Source: Amaurobius ferox (taxonomy: Eukaryota > Arthropoda > Arachnida > Araneae > Amaurobiidae). From it: 64,000 nucleotides of DNA. Shown in pieces: positions 12,281 to 24,053 of the stretch. The stretch is from the NCBI GenBank assembly GCA_951213105.1, contig OX578148.1, positions 140,069,915 through 140,133,914 on the forward strand, given 5' to 3'. How positions within the stretch are numbered: the stretch's first letter is position 1; each line of letters starts with the position of its first letter. Below the pieces are notes generated by a model. It did not search any database and had not been told where the DNA came from. It saw only the letters and a program-made list of their open reading frames with translations. Made by a program: the position numbers and the translations under genes.

Positions 12281-14783
12281 TGATTAAGAAAACAAGACTT
12301 GACTCCTGGAAATCTTTCTGCACAGGATGCAGCAAAACTTTCGGCTCTCAATTCAAATTTACTTTCCAGAAACACAAAAAATTTAATAACATTAATCTCC
12401 ACTTCCCTGACTCCCCTTTCCTCAACCTTGATGATAAACTGAAACGCTTGTTGGACCACCATTTTAAAGAAGATAAGGATTTTATAAACTTTCCTTCATT
12501 TACTTTGCCTTCTGAGGGACTGGGGGTGGTTTCGGATGAAGAGCTCCTCATTGTCTTTAAAAATTTAAAAAATGGTAAGGCCCCAGGCCTTGACAATTTA
12601 GATTTCACAATTTGGAAGCAACTTTATAAATTTTTCCCTTCTTTCCTATCAAAAACTATAAATCTATGTTTTAAATTCTGCCACTTTGTCTCAAAAATGC
12701 CAACATTCTCTTCTTTAATAAACCTGGAAAAGACCCGTCTCAATGTTCTTCGTATAGACCCATTTGCCTCCTCCCGACCCTTGGTAAAATATTGGAAAAA
12801 ATTTTCATAAATAAACTCAATTTTTGGCTTTCTTCTGAGGATGCTCTCCATCCCCTCCAATATGGCTTTAAGGAATTAACGAGTTGTGAGGACGCTGCTC
12901 TTGGGCTAATTCAAACCATTTCCTCCCACAAGTCAATACATTTTGTTTCTTTGACCACCGTGGACATCTGCGAAGCATTTGACAGTCTCAACTGGAATGT
13001 CTTGCCTCTTTCATTTTCAAAAATCAACCTCCCTCAGCCTTTTCAAAATTTCATTTTTTCATATCTTTTTAACAGAGAAATTTCACTCAACATAGGTAAA
13101 TCACATATTACAAAACACATTTCTATGGGCGCTCCACAGGGATCGGTTATATCCCCTTGCCTGTGGAGTATCTACTTTAATGACATTCTAAAACTCAACA
13201 ACGATCTTTTTCACCTCCAGGCCTTCGCGGATGATCTCGCGGTGGTCACCTATTCATCCAACTTAAAAACACTACAACTTAATACCAATAACCTTTTAAA
13301 CCTTATCTCATCCACTCTCACAGTTTTAAAACTTTCCATAGCTCCAGAAAAATGTAAATCAATTATCTTTAATAAAAACCGCTCAAAAATCAGATAACGC
13401 CCTTCCTTCAAAATTCAAAACCATAAAATACCTACAACTAGACAACTCACCTTTCTTGGAATCACTATCGACGATAATTTAAAATGGAGCTCCCACATTT
13501 TCAATCTTAGAGAGAAATGTTTTAAGTTCGCCAGCACCTTTGGGAGGGTGTCTGGCAATAACTGGGGTATAGATAAATCCTTTTTAAAAATCTGGTATCT
13601 TTCGGTCATCGAAAAGATAATCATTTTCGGCGCAGGAATTTGGGGACAAGCTTTGACTGGGGCTCAGGTCAAAAAACTTTTGTCTTTGCAAAGGATTTTT
13701 CTTCTCAAAATCTCTTCTGGTTTTCGGACTACTTCCAACATTTCTCTTTACTCTATAACTGGTATTCCCCCCATTCATTTTGTCATTAATACACAATTTA
13801 AAAAATATGCCTTCTGGAAACTCAGAACAAATCATTTTACCAACCCGTCTCTTCCCTCTCCCCCTAACTTTGACTTCAATCGCCCTTCCTCTTCTATCCC
13901 CCCTTCCCTTCGTATCGCCTATCTGGCTCCCTTCGACCCCTCACTTTTTTCAGACATAAATATTTACACTGATGGCTCTGCCATTGACGACAAAGTGGGT
14001 TACGCCATTTGCATATACAGGGGGGATAAACTTCAAAACATATATACTTTCAAACTCAACCTTGGGAACACAGTTTTTCAAGCTGAAATAGCAGCAATAC
14101 ACTTTGCTATCAACTGGTCTTCTACAAATAATTTAAAAATAAATATTTTTTCAGATAGTCAATCCTCCATTTCGGCCCTTAACTCCATTAGAAACAAATC
14201 TGACTATCTTTCCAAAATTAAACTAGATGCAAATTTAAACAAACATTTAATAAACCTCTGTTGGGTTAAAGCCCATTCTGACATCTCGGGCAACGAGGCC
14301 GCCGATGAAAATGCAAAACTTGCTACCTCTTCAGGTACCCCATCTCCATTACCTTTTCCCTACTCTCTGTTAAAAAAGCATTGTAAACTAGATATCTTAA
14401 ACGCCTGGCAATCCTATCTAAACAACTACATTTCCCCTCGCACCCATGACCCAGCCAGAATTTTAAACTTTCTTCCCCACGTAAACTTTAATTTCCTTTT
14501 AATGAACAAATATCTTATTTATTTTATCACGGGCCACGGCCCATTTTTGGATTACCTTTACTTTTTTAAATTTAAATCAACCTCTTGCTGTTCCTGCGGT
14601 TCCTTTGGAGATGCAGACCACTACGTCTTTGCTTGCCCCCACTCTAAACCTTTTCATCTTTCTAAACCTTCCCCCGCTAATTCCGCGGCCTGGTTCTCGA
14701 GTGTCTGCTCGAATAAAACTTCAATTAACAAAATTAAAAACTGTGTTCTCATAGCGAGAGAAATATCCAACAAAATCACTTGA
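12281..14783 (+). pseudogene. LINE-1w ORF2 remnant: reverse transcriptase / RNase H
   Basis: Frame 1 is open from 12281 to about 12720 and includes LKNGKAPGLDNLDF, the RT fingers motif. A one-base deletion or two-base insertion near 12715-12730 moves it to frame 3, which continues with SSYRPICLLPTLGKILEKI, MGAPQGSVISP and the catalytic FADD at 13224-13235 (phenylalanine for the usual tyrosine). One in-frame TAA at 13395-13397 interrupts the RT thumb, and LGITIDDNLKW follows in the same frame. RNase H shows YTDGS (13965-13979), FQAEI, FSDSQ and the KAHSDISGNEAAD segment, so all four acidic residues and the histidine are present. A C-x2-C-x7-H-x4-C knuckle follows near 14585-14635. With only two lesions it is recent but not functional. 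Confidence 0.9.
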
Positions 14784-15054
14784 ATAGCCTGAGAGCCATT
14801 GCTGCTTTTAACTTTTTCTCTGGTTGTTGATCCCCTTGGATTTTACTTGCTCCTCCCCGGTGGTGCCGCCTTCCCTTTTATTTTGGTTTGCTGTGTTGTT
14901 TTGATGTTGTGTTTTGTTTTTGATTACTGCTTTGTTTGTTTGCTGTTTTGTTTAGTTGTGTTTTTTCTGGTGTTGTCGCCGGATCTCTTCCCGGCCGTCC
15001 AATTAGATACTCAAGTCCTCTGGATGAGTCGGACAGTCTGGGTCTTCACACTCA
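14784..15054 (+). other. LINE-1w 3' UTR with SINE-like tail
   Basis: A T/G-rich stretch follows the stop codon. An 87-codon hydrophobic frame across it is a by-product of T-richness. The terminal part holds 'tcccggccgtccaa' (14989-15002) and 'gtctgggtc' (15036-15044), spaced as in SINE family 1. The element ends in a short 'ttcacactcacact' tail abutting the target duplication. Confidence 0.8.
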
Positions 15055-15069
15055 CACTCTGAATATGCC
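15055..15069 (+). repeat. Right target-site duplication of LINE-1w (15 bp)
   Basis: Exact second copy of the 15 bases found at 12266-12280. Confidence 0.9.
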
Positions 15070-16095
15070 ACTCTGGCGAATAATTTAGCAGAGAGTGTTT
15101 TAAGAGTTAAAAACGTTGTGAGATTTCATTGAGAACTCCGCTAAGCGCATAGCGATGACTTTCATTCAGTCGGACAGGGTCACTTTACTATGCAAAAGCC
15201 TCAAGCGTGCACTCATGGATTACAAGGTTATTGGAGTGCTCGAGAACTTTCCTAGGAACCTTTGTGGTGAAGGGAACGTAAAATGGAATTTTGCATTAAT
15301 AATGTTCTATTCACATAAGTTTTTCAATTTCAAAAATGGGACGAAACAATTTGACTCTAACCGGATATTAGTTCAATTTTTAGGTGGCTTGTTCGATGGC
15401 GATTCGAACTTCTGTTTTTAGGGTCGCACTTTCGCCTCTTGTCATACCTGCTCCCGTAAACTTCACTTTTAAATCAGCAGAAACGGTGCTCGAATCTACT
15501 GCAGGGCAATCTCTTTTGCTCTATTCCGCCCATTCCAGAGAACAATTTGGTTCGGAAATTGAATTCTCGAATTCGGAGGGGGACCCTCTGTTTGTGGACG
15601 CCTGTCACTTCCCATTTGAACATTTCCCTCTTTAATAATCCCCACCCGCCATAAATGGAAAGTATGGAAGGATGGACTGCACATCCCATAACCTGTAACT
15701 GAAATTCAAGTGGTAGGACAATAAAAGTTAAGATCAGGAGTGGCGGATATTTAGGAGTGGGGTGGGGAGTTAGACAATTCAATTCCATTTTCATGGAATA
15801 TTCGCGAATCGGATGAATCCCACTCTTTGGGTTTGGGGCAAGCCTGCTGTATGACTTCGTGACGATTGAGACTGTTTAAGTGGATGTTCCTAGGTAAGGA
15901 AAGGTCAGCAAGCGTACACGTAAGTTTTATCTACAATAAGGAAAATCATACCCGATCGAATACAAAAAAATGTGGTAACCATAGCGTAAAATTAAAAAAG
16001 TTAAAATGCCGAACTTTAAACTAAAACAAGATTTATTAAAATTTAAAAAAAAGATAGATGAAAACAATAAAACGATTACAAAGTTGTAGAACACT
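15070..16095. other. Non-coding host sequence, no gene recognised
   Basis: This is right flank of LINE-1w. Open frames of 62-106 codons overlap on both strands around 15380-15800, but none has a domain, codon bias or splice context that I can support. Confidence 0.5.
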
Positions 16096-16265
16096 GTCCA
16101 CGATAGAGTGGAAATCAATGCAGAGTTTACTTCGTTAAGAGTTTGCAATTGCGTTACAGTAGCTCAACGGTAGAGCGTTGGTCGACCCGTTCGAAGATCC
16201 GTGGTTCGAGCCTCGGTTGGTGTCAGTGATGTTCTTGACACCGGTAATGACAATTCCGAGTAATA
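16096..16265 (+). mobile_element. SINE family 3, copy 1 (tRNA-derived)
   Basis: A pol III A-box-like 'tagctcaacggtagagcg' (about 16160-16177) and B-box-like 'ggttcgagcctcg' (about 16203) have tRNA-like spacing. About 40 bases upstream of the A box ('tttgcaattgcgttacag') are also conserved in the copies at 27630-27780 and 28010-28160. That shows a repeated element rather than a functional tRNA, as does the enlarged anticodon region. I found no autonomous partner for its 3' part. Confidence 0.65.
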
Positions 16266-16364
16266 ATGAACCTTTTTCTTATAACGTAGTTTCATAATTC
16301 CTTCGGTCCTATACACGCGGTATAATTAGACTCTATCTGTGGAAAACTCATGTATAGTCTAAGC

Positions 16365-16867
16365 AGGGCCTGATTACCGAAATGGCAGCACGTGCTCCCC
16401 TTCAAAAGATTTAAAGGGGCCCCCAAATGGCATCTCCGATTGACACTTTTTTAAATTTAAGTAATTTGTTAAATAGTTAAGTTAAATAGTATCTTGCCCA
16501 TGCAGGCAAAGAAGGAAATATTTGGGTTGTCTGAGCCCAGATGTTCATTGCCCATAATTTAATTTTCATTTTAAATAGTAAACTGTTAACGAAAGAAGGT
16601 GGCACGGCAATTCTTGCGACTGATTGCGAAGGTAAACATGGACCATCCGTGATTCAATAATAAAATATACTATAGCTTAGGATTTTGGATGCAGGCAACC
16701 CGTTTAAAAAAATCTCTTTGCTGATGTTAGTTGACCAGATCAGATACGATAATAGATTTTTTTGGGAAATAGTTTAAAAACGTTTCTTGGATCATGCTCA
16801 CCCAATCAAACTAGGGACCCCAAATAAGGCTGTACGTCTCCTACATGGGTGGGTTAATCAGGCCCTG
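16365..16867 (+). mobile_element. hAT-like non-autonomous element, about 500 bp
   Basis: The ends 'cagggcctgatta' (16365) and 'taatcaggccctg' (ending 16867) are inverted repeats of the CAGGG type seen in hAT elements. The 8-bp flanks 'agtctaag' and 'agtgtaaa' are similar, not identical, which fits an old target duplication. The interior is AT-rich and encodes nothing. A relative with the same ends lies at 40606-40918. Confidence 0.6.
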
Positions 16868-17608
16868 AGTGTAAAAAACTTTACCTATAGCGAACAAGGT
16901 CCTCCTCCCGAAAATTGGTCCGAACTAAAATCCTGAACACTATGTAACTTTAGTCTATATATTTGATCAATAGTCCCCAGTAGAAAATTTACTCTTTTTC
17001 AGCTGCTAGTGAATGACCCGAACTGATAAGTACGGGGTTCAGGGACCTAGGAGAGAAAGAAAAAAATATAATCTGGTTAAAATGAGCGAAGTATCTTCGA
17101 GCCACGTGTACATGGTTGATAACCGTTCAGCGAAAGATCTAATTTGTAAAAATCTTCACGTCCGCAATAATCACTTCAACCTAATTATAATTATCACGAC
17201 AGTCCAAAGAGCACTGCCAATTACTAAAAGCAGAAATAGCGTTTCCAGTGCAACAACCACAATTCGTGAACTGGTTTCATCTTTCCTGGACCGCTTAGCA
17301 TACAGAATGGGCGATAACCACATTGATAGCGTAAAAAGAGATATTCCATAATTTAGGGATGGCCGACGGAGTGAGTTTATGTAGCCGTATTCAAATTATT
17401 TGCCAGCCATTGTACTAGGAATAAGATTTCTAGTTTTGAAACTCATCTTATAGGTGGATTTTCCGATTAAGAACTTGGCTATTGTAACCTCATGCAGTCC
17501 GAGCTCAATCTTTCTTAAATTGAAAGCCAGGTGTGGTAGAACAGATTTCGTTGGGAATCATAAAATTGCGGCACATAATAGGGGTTCACTTTATTACAGT
17601 TATGACCC
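16868..17608. other. Non-coding or unknown; one 112-codon frame
   Basis: A plus-strand frame at 17013-17351 is the longest here. Its product has no motif, membrane segment or signal sequence that I recognise, and no splice context supports it. I treat it as chance. Confidence 0.35.
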
Positions 17609-17769
17609 GTTGAAAAGCAAAGACAAAATAGGTTGAAGAGCAAAGACAGAGTAGGTTGAAGAGCAACGACAAAATAGGTTGAAGAGCGACGACAAAATAG
17701 GTTGAAGAGCAAAGATACAATAAGTTGAAGAGCCAAGACATAATAGGTTGAAGAACAAAGACAAAACAG
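17609..17769 (+). repeat. 23-bp minisatellite, seven copies
   Basis: Seven consecutive 23-base units fill 161 bases with about 80-95% identity between copies. Each begins 'gttgaagagc' and ends near 'acaaaatag'. Since 23 is not a multiple of three, each reading frame cycles through all frames of the unit. The minus strand happens to stay open in at least two frames, which produces apparent Leu/Phe/Cys-rich proteins without meaning. Confidence 0.9.
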
Positions 17770-17794
17770 GTTCAGGAATGCTGGCCATGGTACT

Positions 17795-18005
17795 GGAAGC
17801 ACGGCACTTCCCAAACTATCCCCGTGTCTACGCAGAGTACGAGCACATTAAATATGTGGGTCCGAAAGTCCTTCCGGCAGGTTAAGGGAAAGGGAATGAG
17901 GGTGCGGTCCCTGTGCATGTCACCCACCTGGGTTCCGGTCTAAATTGGGTGGCACTGTCCCTGCCGTGCAAACAGATACATTACACCTTCGGGTAGCTCG
18001 AACGC
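17795..18005 (+). mobile_element. SINE family 1, diverged copy a
   Basis: The body matches the full-length copy at 32292-32578: 'gagtacgagcac', 'tgtgggtccg', 'gtccttccg', 'gggttccggtctaaatt' and 'gggtggcact' occur in the same order. The tRNA-like head is degraded and the tail has lost the 'ggtcggacggtctgggt' block. It is an old copy. Confidence 0.7.
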
Positions 18006-18986
18006 TTTGGAACGAAAGACGGAAATGGGAGGTCTTCTCCCATATCCTAAAAGGTCATTAGGTCATTAACTGGTTTCAGAGATCGAGTGTTCGAGTCGCT
18101 CCCTACGTATGACTTCAAATTTTATAAACAAAGCTATACTATCAAACACAAATTATTGTAATAATTGTTGTACAAGAAATTAAAAATCCACCGTAGGCCC
18201 TTACTTTTGAAGTGCAGTTGATTCGACTTTTAACACACATTTAGAAAACTCTTTTCCCCACTCTGACTCGAACAACGGATATTCGTATCACCAGGCTACC
18301 TTCTATACACGGATTCTATAGTGAGTAAACTCTTCATTCCCTTTCTTCAGATTTCAGATCACTGTGTAGATTTATATGCTTTTCTCTGCTCCTTTTTCTA
18401 CATGACAGCATTCGCTTTCTCGCGCCACTCACTGTTGAATTAAAAAACCACTGCCATCGGACAATCTTTCGCAAAATTGTGTGGTGCTTGGCAAAATTAA
18501 AACTCTGTATTTTTTTAATTTCAGTGATCCATCTTCAGAGTTATGTTATTTGGGTCTTTTTTAGTAGCATATATACTAACCGCACTTCGAATCCCTGAAA
18601 TTCGCCGAGCTATCCATTGAGGTACTGAGATAACGTTCTTACTTTCTATCGAAGTAGATCCTACGTATTATACAAAAAAATTCTAAATAAATCGACAGAA
18701 AACATTTCAAAATTGATTCATGATTTTTTCAGATCTTGCACTGTTAATTTTTACTTGTTGAAATCTATACATGCCCTGACTAATACTGATTTCATTATTT
18801 TAACAGCCTGATAAACAATGTTCTTGGCATTATCTACTTTCTTTTCTTTAGAACACTAAATCCAAAAACATTTAAATTTTGATAGTGGTATATTTATATT
18901 TAACTTGTAAAGTCACATTAAAAAGCTCAAAACTCAGAATAGCAAAAATCCAAGACATAGGGTGCATAACTACTGGATTTAGCTAT
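18006..18986. other. Non-coding DNA, no gene recognised
   Basis: AT-rich. Two B-box-like strings ('gtgttcgagtcgctccc' near 18088 and, inverted, 'ttgttcgagtcagag' near 18255) hint at further decayed tRNA-derived elements. I cannot complete a cloverleaf around either. Confidence 0.4.
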
Positions 18987-20300
18987 TTTTAACACTTTAC
19001 AAAAAAGTTGAAAAGTGTTTATGACTTTGTTCATTCTGTCTGTCTGTCTGTCTGTCTGCCCGTTAGCACGATAACTGCCGTAAAAATGACTTAATCTAAA
19101 TGAAATTTTAGTATGTTGTTCAGACGGTCTGTAGGACCTATGGGAATATAAATGAATAATATCACCCAATTAGTTTTGGATTGAACCCGGGTTGATAAAA
19201 TGAAATACATTGAGCCCTATGGGACCCAATTTTTCAAACATTTTTTAAGCGGATTTAAAATTCACATATTGCTTCGAAAATTTTAGGTAATATTCATATT
19301 GTTCTATAAAATATATAAAAAAAAATTCAGCGAAATATATTCAGTAGTTTAAAAAAAAAAAAAAATTAAAATAATAATAACACATTTTATATGAAGCGAT
19401 CACGTGACCATGATATGAAAAGAGCACGTGACCCACTTCAAAATGATATATGGCGTCCATCTTGTATCAAAATCGTGATTCTTAAAGTTCTTTTTAATTC
19501 ATATTGAGTGTTGTATCCGTCCTAAAACCACTTTATTTTTGCTTAAATTCTGTGCATCTACATACTAAAACAACGCAATTACAATATATTTGAGTTTAAA
19601 TGCTCATCCAAATGTGATTATTTTTACAACGAAGCCTATTTTTCACCTATGTAAAATGTAAACAGCAAAATATGTAGAATGAGTTGTATAGGAATTGCTG
19701 TATTTCTTTAACACAAAATCATTTAGTTCATGGAGTCTGCATTGCTGATATGAATGAAATATCCATTGATTTTACAAAGAGAAGGACGATTTTTTTTCGA
19801 TGAAGTTTTACGCATAGAGTTTAATTACTTGTAGCTCCATGGTCTTAATTTTTAAATAAAATAAATTATTATAGTATTGTGATGAATGACATGAATGGGA
19901 AATTATTTATGAATGAAATGCTGCTTTTATAGAGAGAGCCAGGCGCGTTATTTTTTCTATGACGTCATTTGAATGAATTTCAGTTGTTTTCGATGAAGTT
20001 TTCAAATATAATAAATTATCGTAGTATTATGATAATTCTAAAATTATTACCGAAGAATGTATCACATTTTTCAGATGTTTAAACCAGGCAATTTATATTT
20101 CAGTGCCGTCATTTGAATGAAGTTCATTTTTTTCGATGAAGGTTTAAGTTTTCAAATATAATAAATTAATGTAGTATTGTGATAAGTTTTAAAATATTAC
20201 CGAGGAATGTATTGCATTTTAGATAAGTTTAAATAAAATTGCATTGAAGTTGGAAAGTGTTTCATAATCAATGCTTTAAGCATGATTGATCTTTCTTGTT
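18987..20300 (+). mobile_element. Family C element, copy C2
   Basis: It has the start hairpin, the (GTCT)n tract near 19038, the 'cgataactgccgtaaaaatg' motif, and the terminal 'tgattgatctttcttgtt'. The right third carries an internal tandem duplication: the segment ending in 'ataataaattat...gataat' occurs around 19930-20080 and again at 20085-20240. That makes C2 longer than C1. It is non-coding. Confidence 0.7.
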
Positions 20301-21246
20301 TAATATAATTAAAGGAAAATGACAGCTCATTGGTCGGAAATATTATATTTCATTAAATGAGCAATATTATTAAAGCGCTGATAAAATACTTTTATAATTC
20401 TATAGCGTGTCATACAAATAGCTCCACAGAGTTTTTAGAGTTTTTATAATCAATTATGTAATTCTGCACCATGTATTATAAATAGAATTCATGCGAACCA
20501 TTTTAACTAAGAAACATCTAAACTGATGTAAGCTAATTGTAAGCGCCAACCGCAACCGAGAACTATTTTCTTGTAATCTTGCGCTAGCAGCACTCAGTTC
20601 AGTGAATCTCGTGATGATATATATATGATGTACGATTGATGTTCGCATGCGATGTAATACGATGTTCGATGTTGATGTCCGCAGTCGATGTACTATATAT
20701 TTTGGTTTGTTACGATGCGATGACGACGATGTAATTTAATAAACCTTTACTAAGTTATACTAGAATGTTGTTCTTTATAAGTTCTTCTGGCTGATTCATT
20801 TCCCTTACACTGAGATAATTTGTTATGCGAATTAGAAATGCAATAGCAGTAAATTGAAATACCACTTTATTGAACTCACTGCTTTTTTTTCTTGGCAAAA
20901 AAAAAAAAAAAAAAGTGGTTGAACTCTGAACAACAATGAGGGCGTGGATGAGTGTCAATGTACACCTTTGATTTTACCTCAGTTCTGTCATTAAAATTCT
21001 GTAAGATTGCATTTTTTCATTTATGATTTATATATTAGTTTTCTTCTGAAAAATCAATTCAAAACATGAATGGATGTTGAGATAACTTATAACGCGCAAT
21101 AGAAAATATACCAGTGGTGTCACAATAAACAAACACAATTTTTTACGAGGTTTTAATCGAGCGATTGACCTACTGAAATATTTCAAGAATTTAAAAGAAG
21201 CTTCTCATTTAAACCCTTAAAATAGGCACCCCTAAAATAATTTTTT
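20301..21246. other. Non-coding DNA with GATGT-rich patch
   Basis: Around 20585-20725 the motif 'gatgt'/'cgatgt' recurs irregularly among (TA)n. An A-run lies at about 20897-20915. I recognise no gene. Confidence 0.5.
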
Positions 21247-21480
21247 TTCCAATGTCCAGGCATTGACTCTTTCATCTTCGACTACACATCGGCCAGAACA
21301 GTGAACCTCTTAGCTGTCAAAGACGTTGCCCCAGCGCACCAGTGAGGGGGGGAACACATTGCTTCCAACAACATAAACCACAATCATCTATGTCTTACGT
21401 GGGACTCGAACCCACAACGTGGTGGCCGATCAATCGCTGGAAACGTTCGCCTTGACCTGGAAACGTTCGCCCGATGCTGC
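21247..21480 (-). mobile_element. SINE family 2, diverged copy (tRNA-Ser/Leu-like head)
   Basis: On the minus strand a B-box 'gggttcgagtcccacg' sits at about 21393-21408, preceded by 'gcgaacgtttccagcg' in the arrangement seen in the other family 2 copy (32050-32291 plus 32592-32625). The A-box side is disturbed by a 15-base direct repeat ('ctggaaacgttcgcc' at 21437 and 21457). The body towards 21247 is degraded. Confidence 0.55.
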
Positions 21481-23979
21481 TTAACTGCGGTGATCTAACG
21501 AGAACCGGTGTTTTCACCACGGTAAAAAATAATTATTTTAATATAATAATAATTTTTGCGAATTTCAATATTCCGCCTTCTTGCTATTGTACGATTTATC
21601 TTTCCTCCAAATTTCAAGTCTCTAACCTCGTCGGAAAATGTATCAGTTCGTATTTTGAAAATTCTGGTGCAGATTATTTTAAGATGCAGGAATATTATTT
21701 CAAGTCATATTTCATTCTGATTTAAAGGTTTGGGTTGGATGTGTTTCAAAGTGGTTCCAAGACGCACATCAAGGCAGTCATCATATCTAACTACTTCTGT
21801 TGAAGAATACTACAAAGTGGCTATCTTCATTGCATGTATTGATAGTTTCATTGAAAATTGATCTAGTAGATTTATTTCAAATGAGGACATTCTACTAAGT
21901 TTCCATCAGGCTATGCTTTTATTGAGGAAACAAGCAGTCCTTTGGTGGCCAAATGTCACACTCAGCATTGAAATCTGAGTATGATCTGTCGTCTGAAAGA
22001 GCTTTATCTATTAATACTGACAGTTCTAAAAGTGTTGTAGTACTGTAATGCAACCCATTATTGTAAGTCAAGGGCCTACTTGAAGTCTTGGCTACATTTC
22101 CAGAAACAACTCCTAGTATAGAGTATAGTTTATATATAATCCTATGTATAGTACAGTATATATTATAGTTCCTAGTATGTATAGTATATATAGTGTAGTA
22201 TATAGTATAAATCCTAGTATATAGTATAGTTTATAGATAATCCTTTTCTATAGTGAAAAGAGTGAGAACTTGACCGCGTATTGTAATGAGTGATGACAGT
22301 ATAGCCAAGTCCTTGGGACATTATTGTGGACCCCGATAGACGTTATAGCAGGGGAAGAAATCAAGGAGATTGTTTCTGTAGCAAATACAAATATCGATCT
22401 ACGATGTTGCTTGGAGCAGTAGCAACCCCCTGCTTGAGCTTGAAATTTGAGTATGTACAATATACTGTTAGTAAATTTTATGATTACAGAGATCTGTAGA
22501 AATACATCTTTAATTTAAAAAATACAGTAGTCATTACAGCCACTTAATTTGAACCATTAAACATTGTGATCTAATAAGCTGCAATAGAAGCAGGAATGCG
22601 ATCCCACTGCAATTCTGCCCCCTCCTGTCTTTGCTTTTGAGTCTTGAAGTGGCCGCTGCTTGACACAATTCGAGAAAATAACGTCTCCTCCTCTGGAAAG
22701 AAAATTCTGGCTACATGCTTTACTTATGTATTAAAGGATCTTTGCGAATCGAAAACAACTACGTAAGTGTAGCACTTGTTATCTGAAATCAAAATTTAAA
22801 GTCGTAACTTTTTGTTTCGTCTGAAATGTAAGGTAAAATTGTACGCTTAAAGTAATTTTATGATAGCGTACTTGGACAAGGCCGCATCAAATGAAGTTTT
22901 TAAGTTAACTAACGTAATCAACACACTGTGTTGCACCCAGTTAATTCTAAGCTTCTAAAAATTGCACGGCATGTTTGAATAAAGTAGGCAATTATATTTT
23001 TAAACTCTCCGTATTGACCGCACTCGCATGCAAAGAATAAATCCTTTCGTCTGAATATTCTGACTTATTCCGCATCCGTTTTTTCGGGTTTTCTACTCTG
23101 TCGAATCTATATCTCCGATCCAGCGGACAGGCAGAGAGAGAGAGCGATGTCTCACTCGGAAGCGAAACAGCCCCCCCCCCCCCCCTTTCAGGTCGAAAAG
23201 GGGGGAACAGCCACTCGATATCTTTGTTTGATTCGGTTGCCTCTAAGAATTCCATTCGAAAGTTTCTAACCTTAAAAGGAAATATCGAAAATTGTGCCGG
23301 CCACGAAAGTGCGTGCCTTCCTAAAACGTTCCTTTCCTGTTCAATTTCTGAAACCTTTGCAAACCGTAACGACATTCTCGCAAACCGAGCAAGTGGGACC
23401 GGGCATCTTTTTTATTTTCCCCCAGTGGGTCGAACGCCACCGGGGGGCTTTGACTGCCTGTTAAAGCTGGATTTCTGCCGCCGAAAACCTCCGCGAACGG
23501 AATAGTTTTTGCGGAAAGTCTTTTAGGAAGTTTTATATCGAGAGAAATATAGTTTCCAATTCTATAGGTAGGTACCCTTTACGGAATATATTTTCTTAGT
23601 AGGTACTTTTCGGAGCAATATTATATCTGCAAAAGGACGAGAGAGACATTTTTCTGTGTTATAAATTGTAGAGTGGAAACAGTATTGTTAAATTTAAATG
23701 AACGTCACTATTTGTATTTGAATTTACCAGTACCGTAGAATTTCGATAGTATCCTTCCGAATATACTGTCAGGAAATTCGAAGACATTTCGTCGATCCAA
23801 ATATAGCACTTTTAATGTGAGATTTCAAAGTAATCTGCCATCAGTAAGTCACTGTGTATGTACGCGTTTTTATTGAGTGCAATATAGTGGTTTTTTCAAA
23901 TGAACTATTTCATTGTTTTTTAAATGACTCTATCCATGTTTTTAAAATTGCGTGAATAAGATAAGAAATATTTATTTTT
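21481..23979. other. Non-coding DNA, no gene recognised
   Basis: It contains an irregular 'tatagtatag' repeat zone near 22110-22250 and a run of 15 C at 23171-23185. Frames up to 127 codons around 22990-23505 overlap on both strands without recognisable domains. Confidence 0.5.
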
Positions 23980-24053
23980 ACTTAATAATAGTCATAACGA
24001 TACATTTGAATAAGACACTTAATAATAGTCATAACGATACATTTGAATAAGAC
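23980..24053 (+). repeat. 37-bp perfect tandem duplication
   Basis: The 37 bases starting 'acttaataatagtcataacg' occur twice in direct succession without a difference, which marks a recent duplication. The right-hand motif 'catttgaataagacact' appears a third time near 24112. Confidence 0.85.

Larger units (their letters stand above)
12281..15054 (+). mobile_element. LINE-1w: 5'-truncated non-LTR retrotransposon (RT + RNase H)
   Basis: The insertion of about 2.77 kb is bounded by the 15-bp duplication. It starts within ORF2 upstream of the reverse transcriptase fingers and lacks the endonuclease, so it is a typical 5' truncation. Order: RT, RNase H, a CCHC-like knuckle, then a pyrimidine-rich 3' UTR of about 270 bases. 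RNase H downstream of RT is known from the I, Tad, LOA and some R1-group clades, and I cannot choose between them. Its last 70 bases match the tail of SINE family 1. Few disabling changes mean it is fairly young. Confidence 0.9.

Noticed and set aside
14799..15062. 87-codon hydrophobic frame that looks like a multi-pass membrane peptide
   Set aside because: It lies in the T-rich 3' UTR of LINE-1w and runs into the target duplication; the hydrophobicity comes from TTT/GTT/CTT codons.
16156..16226. Functional tRNA gene
   Set aside because: A and B boxes are present, but the anticodon arm does not close with a 7-base loop, and two more copies share flanking sequence, so it is a SINE.
17013..17351. 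112-codon plus-strand open frame
   Set aside because: No domain, signal, splice context or repeat homology; the length is not exceptional for chance in 64 kb.
17515..17814. Leu/Phe/Cys-rich frames on the minus strand
   Set aside because: They are translations of the 23-bp minisatellite in different phases.
18060..18310. Two B-box-like strings as further tRNA or SINE copies
   Set aside because: No matching A box at the right distance and no homology to the three SINE families beyond the B box.
22992..23505. Overlapping frames of 127 (minus) and 93 (plus) codons
   Set aside because: They overlap one another on opposite strands, contain a run of 15 C and show no recognisable domain.
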